NCBI RefSeq assembly: GCF_002086485.1
Contig: NZ_MVHF01000018.1
Span: 1-64,000 of the forward strand
Direction of reading: 5' to 3'
Source: Mycobacterium aquaticum
Lineage (GTDB): Bacteria; Actinomycetota; Actinomycetes; Mycobacteriales; Mycobacteriaceae
Length of the DNA: 64,000 bases
Under the pieces are notes generated by a model. That model was given only the letters and a program-made list of their open reading frames with translations. It was not told the DNA's origin and ran no database searches. Below, piece by piece: positions 14,719 to 23,655 of the stretch. How positions within the stretch are numbered: position 1 is the stretch's first letter; each line of letters opens with the position of its first letter. Both the position numbers and the translations under genes were made by a program.

Positions 14719-16263
14719 ATGACCGATACCACGAAACCTGGCGGGACACCGGAGAAATCGACTGCAGCAGCACGCAGTTTCGCCCAGCTGCAACGGCTGG
14801 GCAAGAGCCTCATGCTGCCGATCGCCGTGCTGCCCGCAGCGGGGATCCTGCTGCGGCTGGGCCAGCCCGACCTGCTGGGCCGGATCGACGCGCCGGTGAT
14901 CGGACCGTTCTTCAAGTCGATGAGTGCCGCAGGGGACGCCCTGTTCAGCAATCTGCCCCTGCTCTTTGCGATCGGCGTTGCGATCGGATTCGCCCGCAAG
15001 GCCGACGGATCCACCGCGCTGGCGGCCGCGGTGGGCTATCTGGTGACGTCCGCGGTGTTCAAGACCATGTCGCCGATCGTCCTCGCCGGTCAGGTCGACA
15101 AAGCCGGGGAGCAGGCCCAGATCAACTACAGCGTGTTCGCAGGCATCATCGTCGGCTTGGTCACCGCGTGGCTGTTCGACCGGTATCACACCATCGAATT
15201 GCCGTCGTATCTCGGCTTTTTCGGCGGCAGACGGTTCGTCCCGATCGCGGTGTCACTGGCCTGCCTGTTCATCGCGTTCGCGATGAGCTACTTCTATCCG
15301 ATCTTCGACGCAGGCCTGACCGGCCTCGGCCGGTTCATCGGCGGTTCCGGCGCGTTGGGCGCATTCGTATACGGGTTCGCCAACCGCATGCTGATCCCGC
15401 TGGGGTTGCACCACATCCCCAACTCTTATGTGTGGTTTCTCTACGGCGACTATCAGACGCCCGACGGCAAGGTGGTGACCGGTGAGCTGACCCGGTTCGC
15501 CGCAGGCGACCCCACCGCTGGACACCTCACCTCAGGCTTCTACCCGATCCTCATGTTCGGCCTACCCGCCGCCGCGCTGGCCATGATCCACGTGGCGAAC
15601 AAGAAGCAGCGCAAAGTCGCGGTCGGCATTCTGTCGGCGGCGGCGTTGACGGCATTTCTGACCGGCGTCACCGAGCCGCTGGAGTTCGCGTTCATGTTCG
15701 TGGCCTTCCCGCTCTACGTCGTGCACGCCGTGCTGACGGGTCTGTCGCTGGCGATCGCCTATCTCCTCGACATCCATCTCGGTTTCTCGTTCTCCGCCGG
15801 CCTGGTCGACCTGCTCCTTTACGGCACGGCGCCGGCAGCCAAGAACATTCCGTTGCTCGTCGGTATGGGTCTGGTGTTCTTCGTCGTCTATTACCTGCTG
15901 TTCCGGTTCGCGATCACGAAGTGGAACATGCGCACACCGGGTCGTGAACCCGAGGCCGAGTTCGAGGCCGAGCAGGCCGCCAATCTCGGCGACCCGGCGT
16001 CCGCCGGTGCGGTCGAGACTCTGACTCGGACCGACAGCAAGGCCGAGCAACTCATCGAGGCATTCGGTGGCCGGGAGAACCTGGTCACCGTCGACGCCTG
16101 CATCACCCGGTTGCGAATGGACGTCGCGGACAAGACCAAGGTCGATCAGGACCGGCTACGCGCACTGGGCGCAGCGGGTGTGATCGAGGTCGGCAACAGC
16201 GTGCAGGCGGTCTTCGGCACAGACTCCGAGACGCTCAAGAACAGCATCCTCGACATCCTGTAA
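14719..16263 (+). CDS. ptsG: PTS glucose/N-acetylglucosamine-type enzyme IICB
   Basis: A 514 aa sugar permease. Residues about 20-410 form the IIC membrane domain with about ten helices and the GITEPLEF-like signature TGVTEPLEF; residues about 435-514 form the IIB domain with the phosphorylated cysteine in TVDACITRL (Cys461). It transports and phosphorylates a hexose using phosphate from the IIA protein encoded divergently. The symbol follows the usual name for the glucose permease; sequence alone does not separate glucose from N-acetylglucosamine specificity. A ribosome site (AGGAGGG) precedes the ATG. It converges with a hypothetical gene, stops five bases apart. Confidence 0.88.
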   Translation: MTDTTKPGGTPEKSTAAARSFAQLQRLGKSLMLPIAVLPAAGILLRLGQPDLLGRIDAPVIGPFFKSMSAAGDALFSNLPLLFAIGVAIGFARKADGSTALAAAVGYLVTSAVFKTMSPIVLAGQVDKAGEQAQINYSVFAGIIVGLVTAWLFDRYHTIELPSYLGFFGGRRFVPIAVSLACLFIAFAMSYFYPIFDAGLTGLGRFIGGSGALGAFVYGFANRMLIPLGLHHIPNSYVWFLYGDYQTPDGKVVTGELTRFAAGDPTAGHLTSGFYPILMFGLPAAALAMIHVANKKQRKVAVGILSAAALTAFLTGVTEPLEFAFMFVAFPLYVVHAVLTGLSLAIAYLLDIHLGFSFSAGLVDLLLYGTAPAAKNIPLLVGMGLVFFVVYYLLFRFAITKWNMRTPGREPEAEFEAEQAANLGDPASAGAVETLTRTDSKAEQLIEAFGGRENLVTVDACITRLRMDVADKTKVDQDRLRALGAAGVIEVGNSVQAVFGTDSETLKNSILDIL

Positions 16264-16268
16264 CCGCC

Positions 16269-16634
16269 TCAGACCGACAGGAGCCGTTCGAAGAAATCGC
16301 GGTAGCGGGTCAGCGCGACCCGGAGGTCTTCGGTCGAGGCCTCCTCGCCGCGGGCCCATTGCGCTTCCAGTCGAGAGCGGGTGTCGGCGAAGCTCGCGTT
16401 CAGCTCTTCGACCACTTCTGCCACCAGACTGTCGGCATTCTGCACACATTGCTTCGGGTCATCGACGAAGGCCGCCTGAACTGCGTTCCAGCGCGAATGC
16501 AGTCCTGACCGATGCTCGTCGGCGAACAACAACGTGTTGTCGTCGATCGGCGCGTCTGTGGCGGCAGAATCGTCCTCGTAAGCGGGCACGGGTTCAGGCC
16601 AGCCGGTCGCGGCCTGCTCGTCGTGGGCGGTCAT
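16269..16634 (-). CDS. hypothetical protein, short paralogue of the upstream gene
   Basis: A 121 aa acidic soluble protein with no recognised domain. Its central segment (WNAVQAAFVDDPKQCVQNAD, then SLVAEVVEE) and its end (ALTRYRDFFERLL) resemble the matching parts of the protein encoded just upstream (WEATQAGFVDNPSKAVSEAD, then RLVTEVLRE, and AIVHYRTLFEELL). The two genes overlap by four bases (ATGA), so they are co-translated and probably arose by duplication. The shared region looks like a helical module, but its role is unknown. Confidence 0.72.
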   Translation of the reverse strand: MTAHDEQAATGWPEPVPAYEDDSAATDAPIDDNTLLFADEHRSGLHSRWNAVQAAFVDDPKQCVQNADSLVAEVVEELNASFADTRSRLEAQWARGEEASTEDLRVALTRYRDFFERLLSV

Positions 16635-17248
16635 GCTCGCGCCCCTTTCGTCGGGTCGGTACCTGCCTCTCGCTCGACCGGTGATTCGTGCGTTTCACGT
16701 GTTTCGTGGTCCGGCCGCAGCAATTCCTCGAAGAGTGTCCGGTAGTGCACGATCGCCTCACGTTGTGCCTCGGTACCGATTTCACCGCGCTCTTGGGCAA
16801 GGTGCAGGATGTGCCCGGCCCGATAGTGTTCGACGACCTTGGGGTGGTCCACCGAGATGTCAGCCGCCCGCTGCTCGAAATCGTCTATCGGGTAACCGCG
16901 TTCGCGCAGCACCTCGGTCACCAGTCGATCAGCTTCGCTGACCGCCTTCGACGGATTGTCCACGAACCCTGCCTGGGTCGCCTCCCACGCCTGCTCGTAT
17001 CGCGCCCGTGATTGCGGCGTCAGCTCACTGATGTCCAACTTGTTGTGTTTGCGCTCGCGGGCGAGAAGTTCCTTTTCCGCCGCGCGTTGGCCTCCGGCGG
17101 TGTCCACGGCCCGCTCGTACTCCGGCCCGAACTGCTCCCTCAACCTGTCACTGCGCTTCTTGCGCATCATCGATGCGCCGGCGATCACTGCGAGCACCAC
17201 GATGATCAGGACGACGACCGCGATGACGATCCAACTCCATGTAGGCAT
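16631..17248 (-). CDS. membrane-anchored hypothetical protein
   Basis: A 205 aa protein with one N-terminal transmembrane helix (about 4-27, WIVIAVVVLIIVVLAVIAGA), a charged juxtamembrane segment RKKRSDRLREQFGPEYERAV, and a cytoplasmic helical region rich in Arg, Glu and Ala. The segment from about 85 to 175 is shared with the downstream 121 aa protein. A consensus AGGAGG lies 6 bases before the ATG. Homologues of the YERAV-RAAEKEL type occur in actinobacteria, where they are uncharacterised. The pair may form a membrane-tethered and a free version of one module. Confidence 0.75.
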   Translation of the reverse strand: MPTWSWIVIAVVVLIIVVLAVIAGASMMRKKRSDRLREQFGPEYERAVDTAGGQRAAEKELLARERKHNKLDISELTPQSRARYEQAWEATQAGFVDNPSKAVSEADRLVTEVLRERGYPIDDFEQRAADISVDHPKVVEHYRAGHILHLAQERGEIGTEAQREAIVHYRTLFEELLRPDHETRETHESPVEREAGTDPTKGARA

Positions 17249-17334
17249 TTCTGACCTCCTGCACGGGGGTGATACCCGATGCAGGACTGCACAAACGTCA
17301 ATTTCTTGGTGGACGCCGCGGGGACGTGGTCATA

Positions 17335-17871
17335 TCAACCTGTCAGGGCACGTTCCAGGTACGCCAGCGCGTCGTTCGCGTCATCGGTGATGTGCACCAA
17401 CTCGTCCAGCGGAATCGGTAGGAATCCGTCCTGCTCCATCCGGCGCAGTTGCACCAGCAGACCGTCGTAGAAGCCGGCGGTGTTGAGCAGCACGACGGGT
17501 TTGTCGTGCCTGCCGTGCTTGCGTAGTTCGAGGATCTCAGTCAGCTCGTCCATTGTGCCCAGGCCGCCGACCAGCACCACGATGGCGTCGCTTCGGGCCA
17601 GTAACGTCGCCTTGCGCTCGGCCAGGTCACGCGTGAAGACCATCTCATCGGCATCGGCTTTTGCCTTGTGGCGCAGGAAATCCACCGAGATGCCCACCAG
17701 CCGGCCCCCGCCCGCACGCACGCCGTCGGCCACGACCTTCATCAACCCGGTGTCGGATCCGCCCCACACCAACGTGTTTCCGCGGGCACCGACCAGTTCG
17801 GCGAATTCCAGCGCCGGCCCGGTGTAGCGCTCGTCGAGGTCCGCGGCGGACAGGAAGACGCAGATGTTCAC
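17335..17871 (-). CDS. LOG-family/TIGR00730 Rossmann-fold protein
   Basis: A 178 aa protein related to LOG nucleotide phosphoribohydrolases, which release cytokinin-type bases or free bases from nucleoside monophosphates. It has the family's GGSDTGLM loop, the ERK pair (ERKATLLARSDAIVVL) and GGLGTMDELTEIL with the catalytic Glu. The usual PGGxGTxxE motif reads VGGLGTMDE, so the Pro is lost, and it may be a divergent member. Start at ATG 17871 gives MNICVFLSAADL. It precedes the DUF2993-type gene on the opposite side by nine bases and shares its strand. Confidence 0.75.
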   Translation of the reverse strand: MNICVFLSAADLDERYTGPALEFAELVGARGNTLVWGGSDTGLMKVVADGVRAGGGRLVGISVDFLRHKAKADADEMVFTRDLAERKATLLARSDAIVVLVGGLGTMDELTEILELRKHGRHDKPVVLLNTAGFYDGLLVQLRRMEQDGFLPIPLDELVHITDDANDALAYLERALTG

Positions 17872-17880
17872 GTGCCGGTC

Positions 17881-18861
17881 TCAGATGCTCGCGAAGCAGG
17901 AGTTGGCTTCCCCGTTGGGAATTGACGCGTTCTGACTGGAGAACTTGCCGACCACACCGGTGCTGGTCACCTCGACGCTGTCGGCGTGGATACCCAGCGG
18001 ATAGTTGTCGTTGAGCTTCTTGGTGAGCCCGTCGAGTGCCGACTGCACGGCGTCCTTCGAGAACGGGCCGGTGGCATCGAGTACCTGCAGGTTCAGGTCA
18101 CCGTTGGTGACGACGGGCTTGGCGGTGATGCTGGTGCCACCGGCGGCTTCGAGGATGAGGGTGCCTGCGGCGGGGTCGGTGTGCACGTCGGTGAGCAGGT
18201 CGCCGACGAACGGCAGGTTCTCGGCCACCGTGTTCTTGATCCCGGCGGAGGTCCAGGACAGTGTGGCGGTGAGCGATCCGATGGTGCCCTTCGATTTGGC
18301 ATCGCCCTGCAGGCGGATATCGGACAGGCTCACGTCTGCCGTCATCCCCTTGGCGGCTTGCACCTGGTTACCGGCGGTGTCGACGGAGATGTTGGTGTAG
18401 TGACCGGTGATGTGCTGCCAGAGGAACGGCGGACTCACCCCGAACGAGATGGTGGCGCCGTCCTGCACGACGCACTGCGTGACGTCGGCCAGCAGGGTCC
18501 CCGCCCGGTGCCGGGCATACAGTTCCGCGCCGGCCAGTCCGCCTGCGATCAGCGCGACGACGATGACCGCGACCAGGACGATGGCCTGCCAGCGCCGCGG
18601 CTTCTTCCGTGGGCGCTCGCCCGCTGTCGGCGGACGCTGACGGGTGATCTTCTCGGTGGCCGGGGTGTCGGCCGGGGGCCGGTGAGCGCGCAGCTGCTGG
18701 GTCGGCGGTTCGGGTTGGCCCGGTCGCTGCGCCGGAGGCGGCCTCAGCCGCTCGGTCGGCGGCTCGGGCGGCCGCAGCCGCTGGGTCGCGGGGTCGGGCG
18801 GTGGCGCTCCCCGACCGCGCCAACCAGGTTGTCCGGGGCGTTGCGGCGGCGGTGTCGACAC
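17881..18861 (-). CDS. proline-rich membrane-anchored DUF2993-type protein
   Basis: A 326 aa protein in three parts: a Pro/Arg-rich cytoplasmic N-terminus (about 1-90, repeated PPxxRLRPP and RPGQPEPPT segments), one transmembrane helix (about 95-115, AIVLVAVIVVALIAGGLAG), and an extracytoplasmic domain with alternating strands typical of DUF2993 proteins, which are thought to bind lipids in the cell wall space. The start chosen is GTG 18861 (VSTPPPQRPGQ); a longer reading to 18912 adds a non-conserved leader. The gene lies downstream of the YwaF-like membrane gene and may share its transcript. Confidence 0.78.
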   Translation of the reverse strand: MSTPPPQRPGQPGWRGRGAPPPDPATQRLRPPEPPTERLRPPPAQRPGQPEPPTQQLRAHRPPADTPATEKITRQRPPTAGERPRKKPRRWQAIVLVAVIVVALIAGGLAGAELYARHRAGTLLADVTQCVVQDGATISFGVSPPFLWQHITGHYTNISVDTAGNQVQAAKGMTADVSLSDIRLQGDAKSKGTIGSLTATLSWTSAGIKNTVAENLPFVGDLLTDVHTDPAAGTLILEAAGGTSITAKPVVTNGDLNLQVLDATGPFSKDAVQSALDGLTKKLNDNYPLGIHADSVEVTSTGVVGKFSSQNASIPNGEANSCFASI

Positions 18862-18908
18862 CCCGGCAATTCTGCCCCATCGACATGGGCGCGAGCTGAG
18901 AACGAGGG

Positions 18909-19658
18909 TCAATCACTCATCTCTCGCAGCGACTGCGGCTGCTCGGTGTGTCGCCGGGCGCGCTCCCATGGCCACGTCATCAGCGCCCACACGACGAGAA
19001 CGATCGCGACCTCGGCCAAAAGGTAAAGCGGCCACGGTCCCAACACGTCCAGCAGGGACGCCGTGGGGGGCTTGCGGTTCAGGTAGCCGTAGTTGGTTCC
19101 GGTGGCCGCATTGAAGGCGAGTGTGACAGCTGCCCACCCGAGGGTCGCGATGACCGCGAAGCGGTAGTCACGCCACCGCGGTCGATTTCCACGTCCCCAC
19201 GTGAGATAGATGGCCGCCCACACCACGAGCACGTGAAGCGTGAAGAAGGTGATGAACAGGTGGTGCGGAAAGTCCGGAGCGCCGTCCTTGGGCGTGCCGA
19301 TGTCGGGCGTGATCAACGCCTGCGAACTCAGGACGAGGCCCCAGTAGTAGGTCAGGACGAACGCCCAATGCCGTTGGGACCACAGTGCGTAGGCCGCCGC
19401 GAGCTCCGCGACGTCGCACAATTGCAGCGGCACCGAGGTGTCCATGGATGGGTCCACCAGCTTGTAGCCCAGCGCCACCGCGAACGCCGCGAGGAGCAGC
19501 ATCGCCAGCACCCGGCTGAACATCCGCCCCTGCGCCTCGGTCTGGCGCCGGCCCAGCACGACCAGAAGCACTGCACCCAGCGCGAACACCGCCAAAACCG
19601 CGCAGTGCGATGGGCCGTACGCCGCGAACTCACGTTGTGCAGACAACACTTCGATCAA
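18909..19658 (-). CDS. YwaF/TIGR02206-type integral membrane protein
   Basis: A 249 aa protein with six to seven predicted transmembrane helices and the TIGR02206 features: HCAVLAVFALGAVLL near the start, LQLCDVAELAAAYAL, WGLVLSSQALITPDIG, and HHLFITFFTLHVLV. The family has no proven function. The start is TTG 19658, supported by GGGGAG four bases before it; no ATG or GTG lies in a suitable place. It is 94 bp from the cutinase gene, which has the same orientation. Confidence 0.78.
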   Translation of the reverse strand: MIEVLSAQREFAAYGPSHCAVLAVFALGAVLLVVLGRRQTEAQGRMFSRVLAMLLLAAFAVALGYKLVDPSMDTSVPLQLCDVAELAAAYALWSQRHWAFVLTYYWGLVLSSQALITPDIGTPKDGAPDFPHHLFITFFTLHVLVVWAAIYLTWGRGNRPRWRDYRFAVIATLGWAAVTLAFNAATGTNYGYLNRKPPTASLLDVLGPWPLYLLAEVAIVLVVWALMTWPWERARRHTEQPQSLREMSD

Positions 19659-19752
19659 CTCCCCGTTTCGGTGGCACGCAGGGAACGATTACCCATGATC
19701 CCAGGCGGAGTTCGATCTCGTCGGGCGATGGTGGCAGGCTCGCCGAAGCGCG

Positions 19753-20643
19753 TCAGCGAACCGCTGAGACCCAGCCGAGGTCAGGGGGCAGCGAACCCGG
19801 ATCCGACGTCGAAGGACCGGACAGGGACGGCTGCTGGCCGCCGTACCCCGGCGTGGCCGAACCGTATCCCGGTTGCGGGCCATGCACCGAAGTCGCCGGG
19901 TCGTACCCCGACGACGGCCCGTATCCGGGCACCGTCGGAGCAGAGCCGGCCATCAGCTTGTCCGCGGCGAACGCCGCTGCCTGGGTGGTGTAGACGGGGA
20001 CGTAACCCTCGGTGTGTCCGCTCCACGCGTTGCCCGGCCCCGGGTGACAGATCGGGTCGGCCGGATTACACAGGTCGATCGCCTTGGCACCCAGCAGTGC
20101 GCTGTGCGTCGGCAGCGCCTGGTCGGTGCGGGTCGCCACGTCACCGAAGGTCGCGACCGCCGCAACGTTCTTCGCGTACTCGGCGGGCAGCGGATCACCC
20201 CAGCTGATCCCGCCCACGGGGACGCCGGCCACGATGTCCATCACGCTCGCGCCCTGCGAGTAGCCGCCCAAGACGATCTGGGTGTTGGGACACGACGACA
20301 CGGTGGATTTGAGGTGCGAGATCGCGTCTTTTGCGCCGTCGCCACCGTGCAACTGCAGCTTGCTGGCCTTGTAGTTCACCGCGTAGCTGGCGATGTTCAT
20401 GCCGGTCTGCTTGCGCAGCGAGTCGACGAAGGCGTCGCCTACCCGGCCCAGACCGGCCGGCTCGTCGGTACCGCGCGCGAAGATCACCTCGGCGTCGGCA
20501 CAGTCGGTGGCAGATGCCACCGGCAGATTCGGGGCGGCCAGCGCGAGGCCGGCGGTGAACAGTGCAGTAGCGCCAAGCCCGACCCAGCGACCACCTGACC
20601 GCGCACTGCCCGTCCGGGGGCTGCGTATGCGGCGAGAAAACAC
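19753..20643 (-). CDS. secreted cutinase-family esterase
   Basis: A 296 aa exported serine esterase. A cleavable signal peptide covers about 1-45 (basic start, LGATALFTAGLALAA core, cleavage near ASA-TDC). The cutinase domain follows with IFARGTDE, the nucleophile in GGYSQGAS (Ser129), catalytic Asp196 in ADPICHPG and His210 in SGHTEGY, plus paired cysteines. Residues about 235-296 form a Pro/Gly/Tyr/Ser-rich tail with repeated PGYG units, which is not part of the catalytic fold. Mycobacterial members act on lipids or esters in the envelope. Start at GTG 20643. Confidence 0.87.
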   Translation of the reverse strand: MFSRRIRSPRTGSARSGGRWVGLGATALFTAGLALAAPNLPVASATDCADAEVIFARGTDEPAGLGRVGDAFVDSLRKQTGMNIASYAVNYKASKLQLHGGDGAKDAISHLKSTVSSCPNTQIVLGGYSQGASVMDIVAGVPVGGISWGDPLPAEYAKNVAAVATFGDVATRTDQALPTHSALLGAKAIDLCNPADPICHPGPGNAWSGHTEGYVPVYTTQAAAFAADKLMAGSAPTVPGYGPSSGYDPATSVHGPQPGYGSATPGYGGQQPSLSGPSTSDPGSLPPDLGWVSAVR

Positions 20644-20718
20644 GCCTCAATCTAGCGCGTGTCGGCAAAGGATCAAGGTCGCGTCACGACCGGTTCCGGT
20701 GCACATGCGTCGGCCGCG

Positions 20719-20782
20719 GGTGAGCGAAATGCGCAAAAGCGGCAATTCGCGCATTGCGCGGGTTGCGCACACAAGCGAGCCA
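20719..20782. repeat. copy A of a diverged ~65-bp intergenic repeat
   Basis: This 64-bp stretch resembles 23510-23574 over its full length: both start GGTGAGCG, share CAAAAGC and GGGTTG, and end with ACAAGCGAGCCA in the same orientation, with roughly three quarters of bases identical. It lies between the cutinase and MFS genes. The partial dyads (TGCGCAAAA, GCATTGCGC) give it the look of a REP-type element. Confidence 0.6.
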
Positions 20783-20856
20783 GGCCGGTCCACACCGGCC
20801 TAACTTGGCGGCATTCGCCCTCGTCAACGCCCTGGAACCGCACCGAAAGCCTCGCC

Positions 20857-22080
20857 ATGAAATCAGCCTCTCTCAGCCGCAAGCAAACCTGGGCCGGCCA
20901 CCGGCGCGGGTCCACCGAGTACCGCCGCCTGCTCGCGGCATTGTTCTGCGCGGGGATAGCAACCTTTGCCCAGCTCTACTCGCCACAGGGCGTGCTCCCC
21001 CAGATCTCGGCCGACCTGGGTGTGGGAGCAGCCTCCGCCGCGCTGATGGTGTCGGCTTGCACGATCGGCCTGGCCGTCGGTGTGATCCCCTGGTCGATGA
21101 TCGCCGACCGGATAGGCCGGGTGAAGGCGATGTCGCTGTCGGTCCTGTCGTCCAGCGTGCTCGGCCTGCTCACCCCGTTCGCGCCGACCTTTCACCTGTT
21201 GCTCGCCGGACGGCTGCTGCAGGGGCTCGTGATCGCCGGGGTGCCCGCCATCGCTATCGCCTACCTCACCGAAGAGATCGCCGCGGAGCACGCGGCCCGC
21301 GCGGCCGGGACCTTCGTCTCCGGGACCAGCATCGGTGGGCTTCTCGGCCGGGTGGTCGCCGGCCCGGTCACCGACATCGCGACGTGGCGTGTCGGCATGC
21401 TCACCGTAGCTGTCCTGTGCGCAGCCGCCGCGGCGGGCTTCGTCAAACTCGCGCCGCAGTCACGCGGTTTCACCCCCTCGAACGGCCTCGGCACAGGTCC
21501 GGAAGGCACTGTGGCCCATCGCCTGTGGTCCAACCTGCGGTCACCGCGCCAGCTGACGCTGTTCGCTCAAGGTTTTCTGCTGATGGGCGGGTTCGTGGCG
21601 ATCTACAACTTCCTGGCCTTCCGGCTGACCGCCGCGCCCTATCACCTGCCGGGAACCGTGGTGAGCCTGATCTTCTTCGCCTACCTGGCGGGCACCGGAG
21701 CATCGACCCTCGCAGGTGCACTGGCCACCCGGTTCGGCCGTAAGGCGGTTCTGCTCACATCGATCGCCATCATGCTCATCGGAGTGGCGACCACGTTGTG
21801 CGCCAACCTCTTTCTGGTGTTGGTCGGCCTCGTGGTGACCACCGTCGGCTTCTTCGCCGCACATGCGATCGCCACCGGGTGGGCCGGTCGCGGGGCCACC
21901 GTCGGCAAGGCGCAGGCCTCGTCGCTCTACAACCTCTTCTACTACGCCGGATCGAGCATCATCGGCTGGTTCGGTGGCATCGCATTGGACTTCGCAGGGT
22001 GGGCGGCCGTCGCCTCGACCGTCCTCATCCTCGCCGGTGTCGCGGCGGCCGCCGCGGCATTCTTCTTGCCCCGCAACTGA
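20857..22080 (+). CDS. MFS transporter (YnfM/arabinose-efflux-like)
   Basis: A 407 aa major facilitator with twelve predicted helices. The loop 2-3 signature is DRIGRVKAM, and the proton-antiporter-like region reads LFAGRLLQGLVIAGVPAIAIAYLTEE. The start is ATG 20857 (MKSASLSRKQTW); the open frame runs far upstream but includes the repeat element and has no coding character there. It ends 18 bp before the MmgE/PrpD gene, so the two form a likely operon. The pair suggests uptake or export of a carboxylic acid handled by the PrpD-type enzyme, which is inference. Confidence 0.82.
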   Translation: MKSASLSRKQTWAGHRRGSTEYRRLLAALFCAGIATFAQLYSPQGVLPQISADLGVGAASAALMVSACTIGLAVGVIPWSMIADRIGRVKAMSLSVLSSSVLGLLTPFAPTFHLLLAGRLLQGLVIAGVPAIAIAYLTEEIAAEHAARAAGTFVSGTSIGGLLGRVVAGPVTDIATWRVGMLTVAVLCAAAAAGFVKLAPQSRGFTPSNGLGTGPEGTVAHRLWSNLRSPRQLTLFAQGFLLMGGFVAIYNFLAFRLTAAPYHLPGTVVSLIFFAYLAGTGASTLAGALATRFGRKAVLLTSIAIMLIGVATTLCANLFLVLVGLVVTTVGFFAAHAIATGWAGRGATVGKAQASSLYNLFYYAGSSIIGWFGGIALDFAGWAAVASTVLILAGVAAAAAAFFLPRN

Positions 22081-22098
22081 TCCGAGAGGGACGCCACG

Positions 22099-23514
22099 AT
22101 GAACACAACGACACCCGGCCCGGACGCGCCCGCCGACGGATTCAGCCGCGCGGTCATGGCCGCCTATGAGGACTGGAGTTTTTCGTCTCTGCCGACTGCG
22201 GTGGTGCAGCGAATCAAGCTCTTCGTGCTCGACACCCTGGGCGTGATCGCCGCCGCAGCCGACGCGCCCGGCATCCCGCAGATGAACCACCTGCTTCTCG
22301 GCTGGGAGAGTGGCGGTCCGTCGACCGTGCTCATCGGCAAGGGGCGCGTCGCGCCACCGACCGCCGCGCTGGCCAACGGTGCGGCCGCGCACGCACTGGA
22401 TTTCGACGACAATCACGACCCCGGCCGCGTACACGCCTACGCCGTGATCCTGCCCGCGGCGATGGCGGCGGCGGAGGCGCGCGGCGGCGTCAGCGGACGC
22501 GATCTCATCGCGGCGCTGGCCACCGGCGTTGAACTGCAGGCCCGGCTCGGACTCGCCGCGCCGCAGAGCATGTCCCGCGGCTGGCATCCGACCACCGTCC
22601 TTGGTGCGCTCGGCGCCGCAGCCGCGACAGCACGAGTGCTGGACCTGCGCGCCGCGCAGTTCTCCGACGCCGTCGGGCTGGCCTTCCATCAAGCGTCGGG
22701 CACCCGACAGGCGCTCAACGACGGCGTTCTGGCCAAGCGACTCGGAGCGGGTTTTGCCGCCCGCAACGGTACGGCCGCGGCGTATCTCGCCGCGGCCGGA
22801 CTGACCGGTCCGACCCGTTTTCTGGAGGGCGAAGCCGGGCTGTTCCGGCTATATGAGCGTGGCGAGGTTATCCCCGACGCGCTCCTACAGGACCTCGGTC
22901 GGAGGTGGGAGGTCATGACGCACAGCATGAAGCCCTATCCCTGCTGCCGCTGCACCCATAACGCGATCGCCATCGGTCGGGCGCTGCACCGAGAAGGCTT
23001 GAGCCCAGCGGAGATCGAGAGCGTTGTCATCGGCATGAGTGAGGTGAACACCAAGATCGTCGGCGAGCCCTACGACGCCGCGAGGGACTCGACGATCCAC
23101 GCCCAGTTCAACGCGTGCTACTGCTTTGCGACGGCGCTCGTCCACGGTCGCGTCGACGTGACGAGCTTTCAGCGGCCACAGATTACCGATCCCGCAGTCA
23201 GCGCACTCACGGCGCGTACCCGGGTGATGGTCGACGACGCGATCGCACCCGGCGCCATGTCGCCTACCCGGGTGAGCATCCTCTGCCGAGACGGTCGACG
23301 AATCGAACGCTTCCCGGAGTTCATGGAGGGCAGCCCGGAGCAACCGATGACGCAGGACGCGGCGATCGCCAAGTTCTCGACGTGCCTTGAGATGGGTCTC
23401 GGCGCGACGCCTGCCGAGATCGACCGTCTCGCAAGCAAAATCCTCGCGCTGGAGAGCTGCGCGGACGTCAGCGACATCATCGCCGCGTTCCCGGGCACGC
23501 CACAGCCGCGGTGA
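22099..23514 (+). CDS. MmgE/PrpD-family dehydratase-like protein
   Basis: A 471 aa member of the family that includes 2-methylcitrate dehydratase, cis-aconitate decarboxylase and related enzymes. Family marks are VLDTLGVIAAAAD (about 45-57), ANGAAAHALDFDD (about 92-104), PAAMAAAEARG, and SMKPYPCCRCTH (about 275-286). No other methylcitrate-cycle genes are nearby, so true PrpD activity is not implied; isomerases and decarboxylases of the family are equally possible. Start at ATG 22099 after GAGAGGGACG. Its stop codon lies inside repeat copy B. Confidence 0.8.
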   Translation: MNTTTPGPDAPADGFSRAVMAAYEDWSFSSLPTAVVQRIKLFVLDTLGVIAAAADAPGIPQMNHLLLGWESGGPSTVLIGKGRVAPPTAALANGAAAHALDFDDNHDPGRVHAYAVILPAAMAAAEARGGVSGRDLIAALATGVELQARLGLAAPQSMSRGWHPTTVLGALGAAAATARVLDLRAAQFSDAVGLAFHQASGTRQALNDGVLAKRLGAGFAARNGTAAAYLAAAGLTGPTRFLEGEAGLFRLYERGEVIPDALLQDLGRRWEVMTHSMKPYPCCRCTHNAIAIGRALHREGLSPAEIESVVIGMSEVNTKIVGEPYDAARDSTIHAQFNACYCFATALVHGRVDVTSFQRPQITDPAVSALTARTRVMVDDAIAPGAMSPTRVSILCRDGRRIERFPEFMEGSPEQPMTQDAAIAKFSTCLEMGLGATPAEIDRLASKILALESCADVSDIIAAFPGTPQPR

Positions 23515-23574
23515 GCGCAATGCACAAAAGCCGGAGATTGCGCGCTTGTCGGGGTTGTGCGCACAAGCGAGCCA
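23510..23574. repeat. copy B of the ~65-bp intergenic repeat
   Basis: This is a 65-bp stretch similar to 20719-20782, in the same orientation. It begins with the last codons of the MmgE/PrpD gene, so the element supplies the stop codon or has been retained across it. Together the copies bracket the MFS-MmgE/PrpD pair. Confidence 0.6.
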
Positions 23575-23655
23575 CGGCGCCGAAAGATCCGTAATTTCAG
23601 TGATGCAAGGCCACCTTGACAGAAACCAAATATCCACTGACACAGGAGAACTCGA

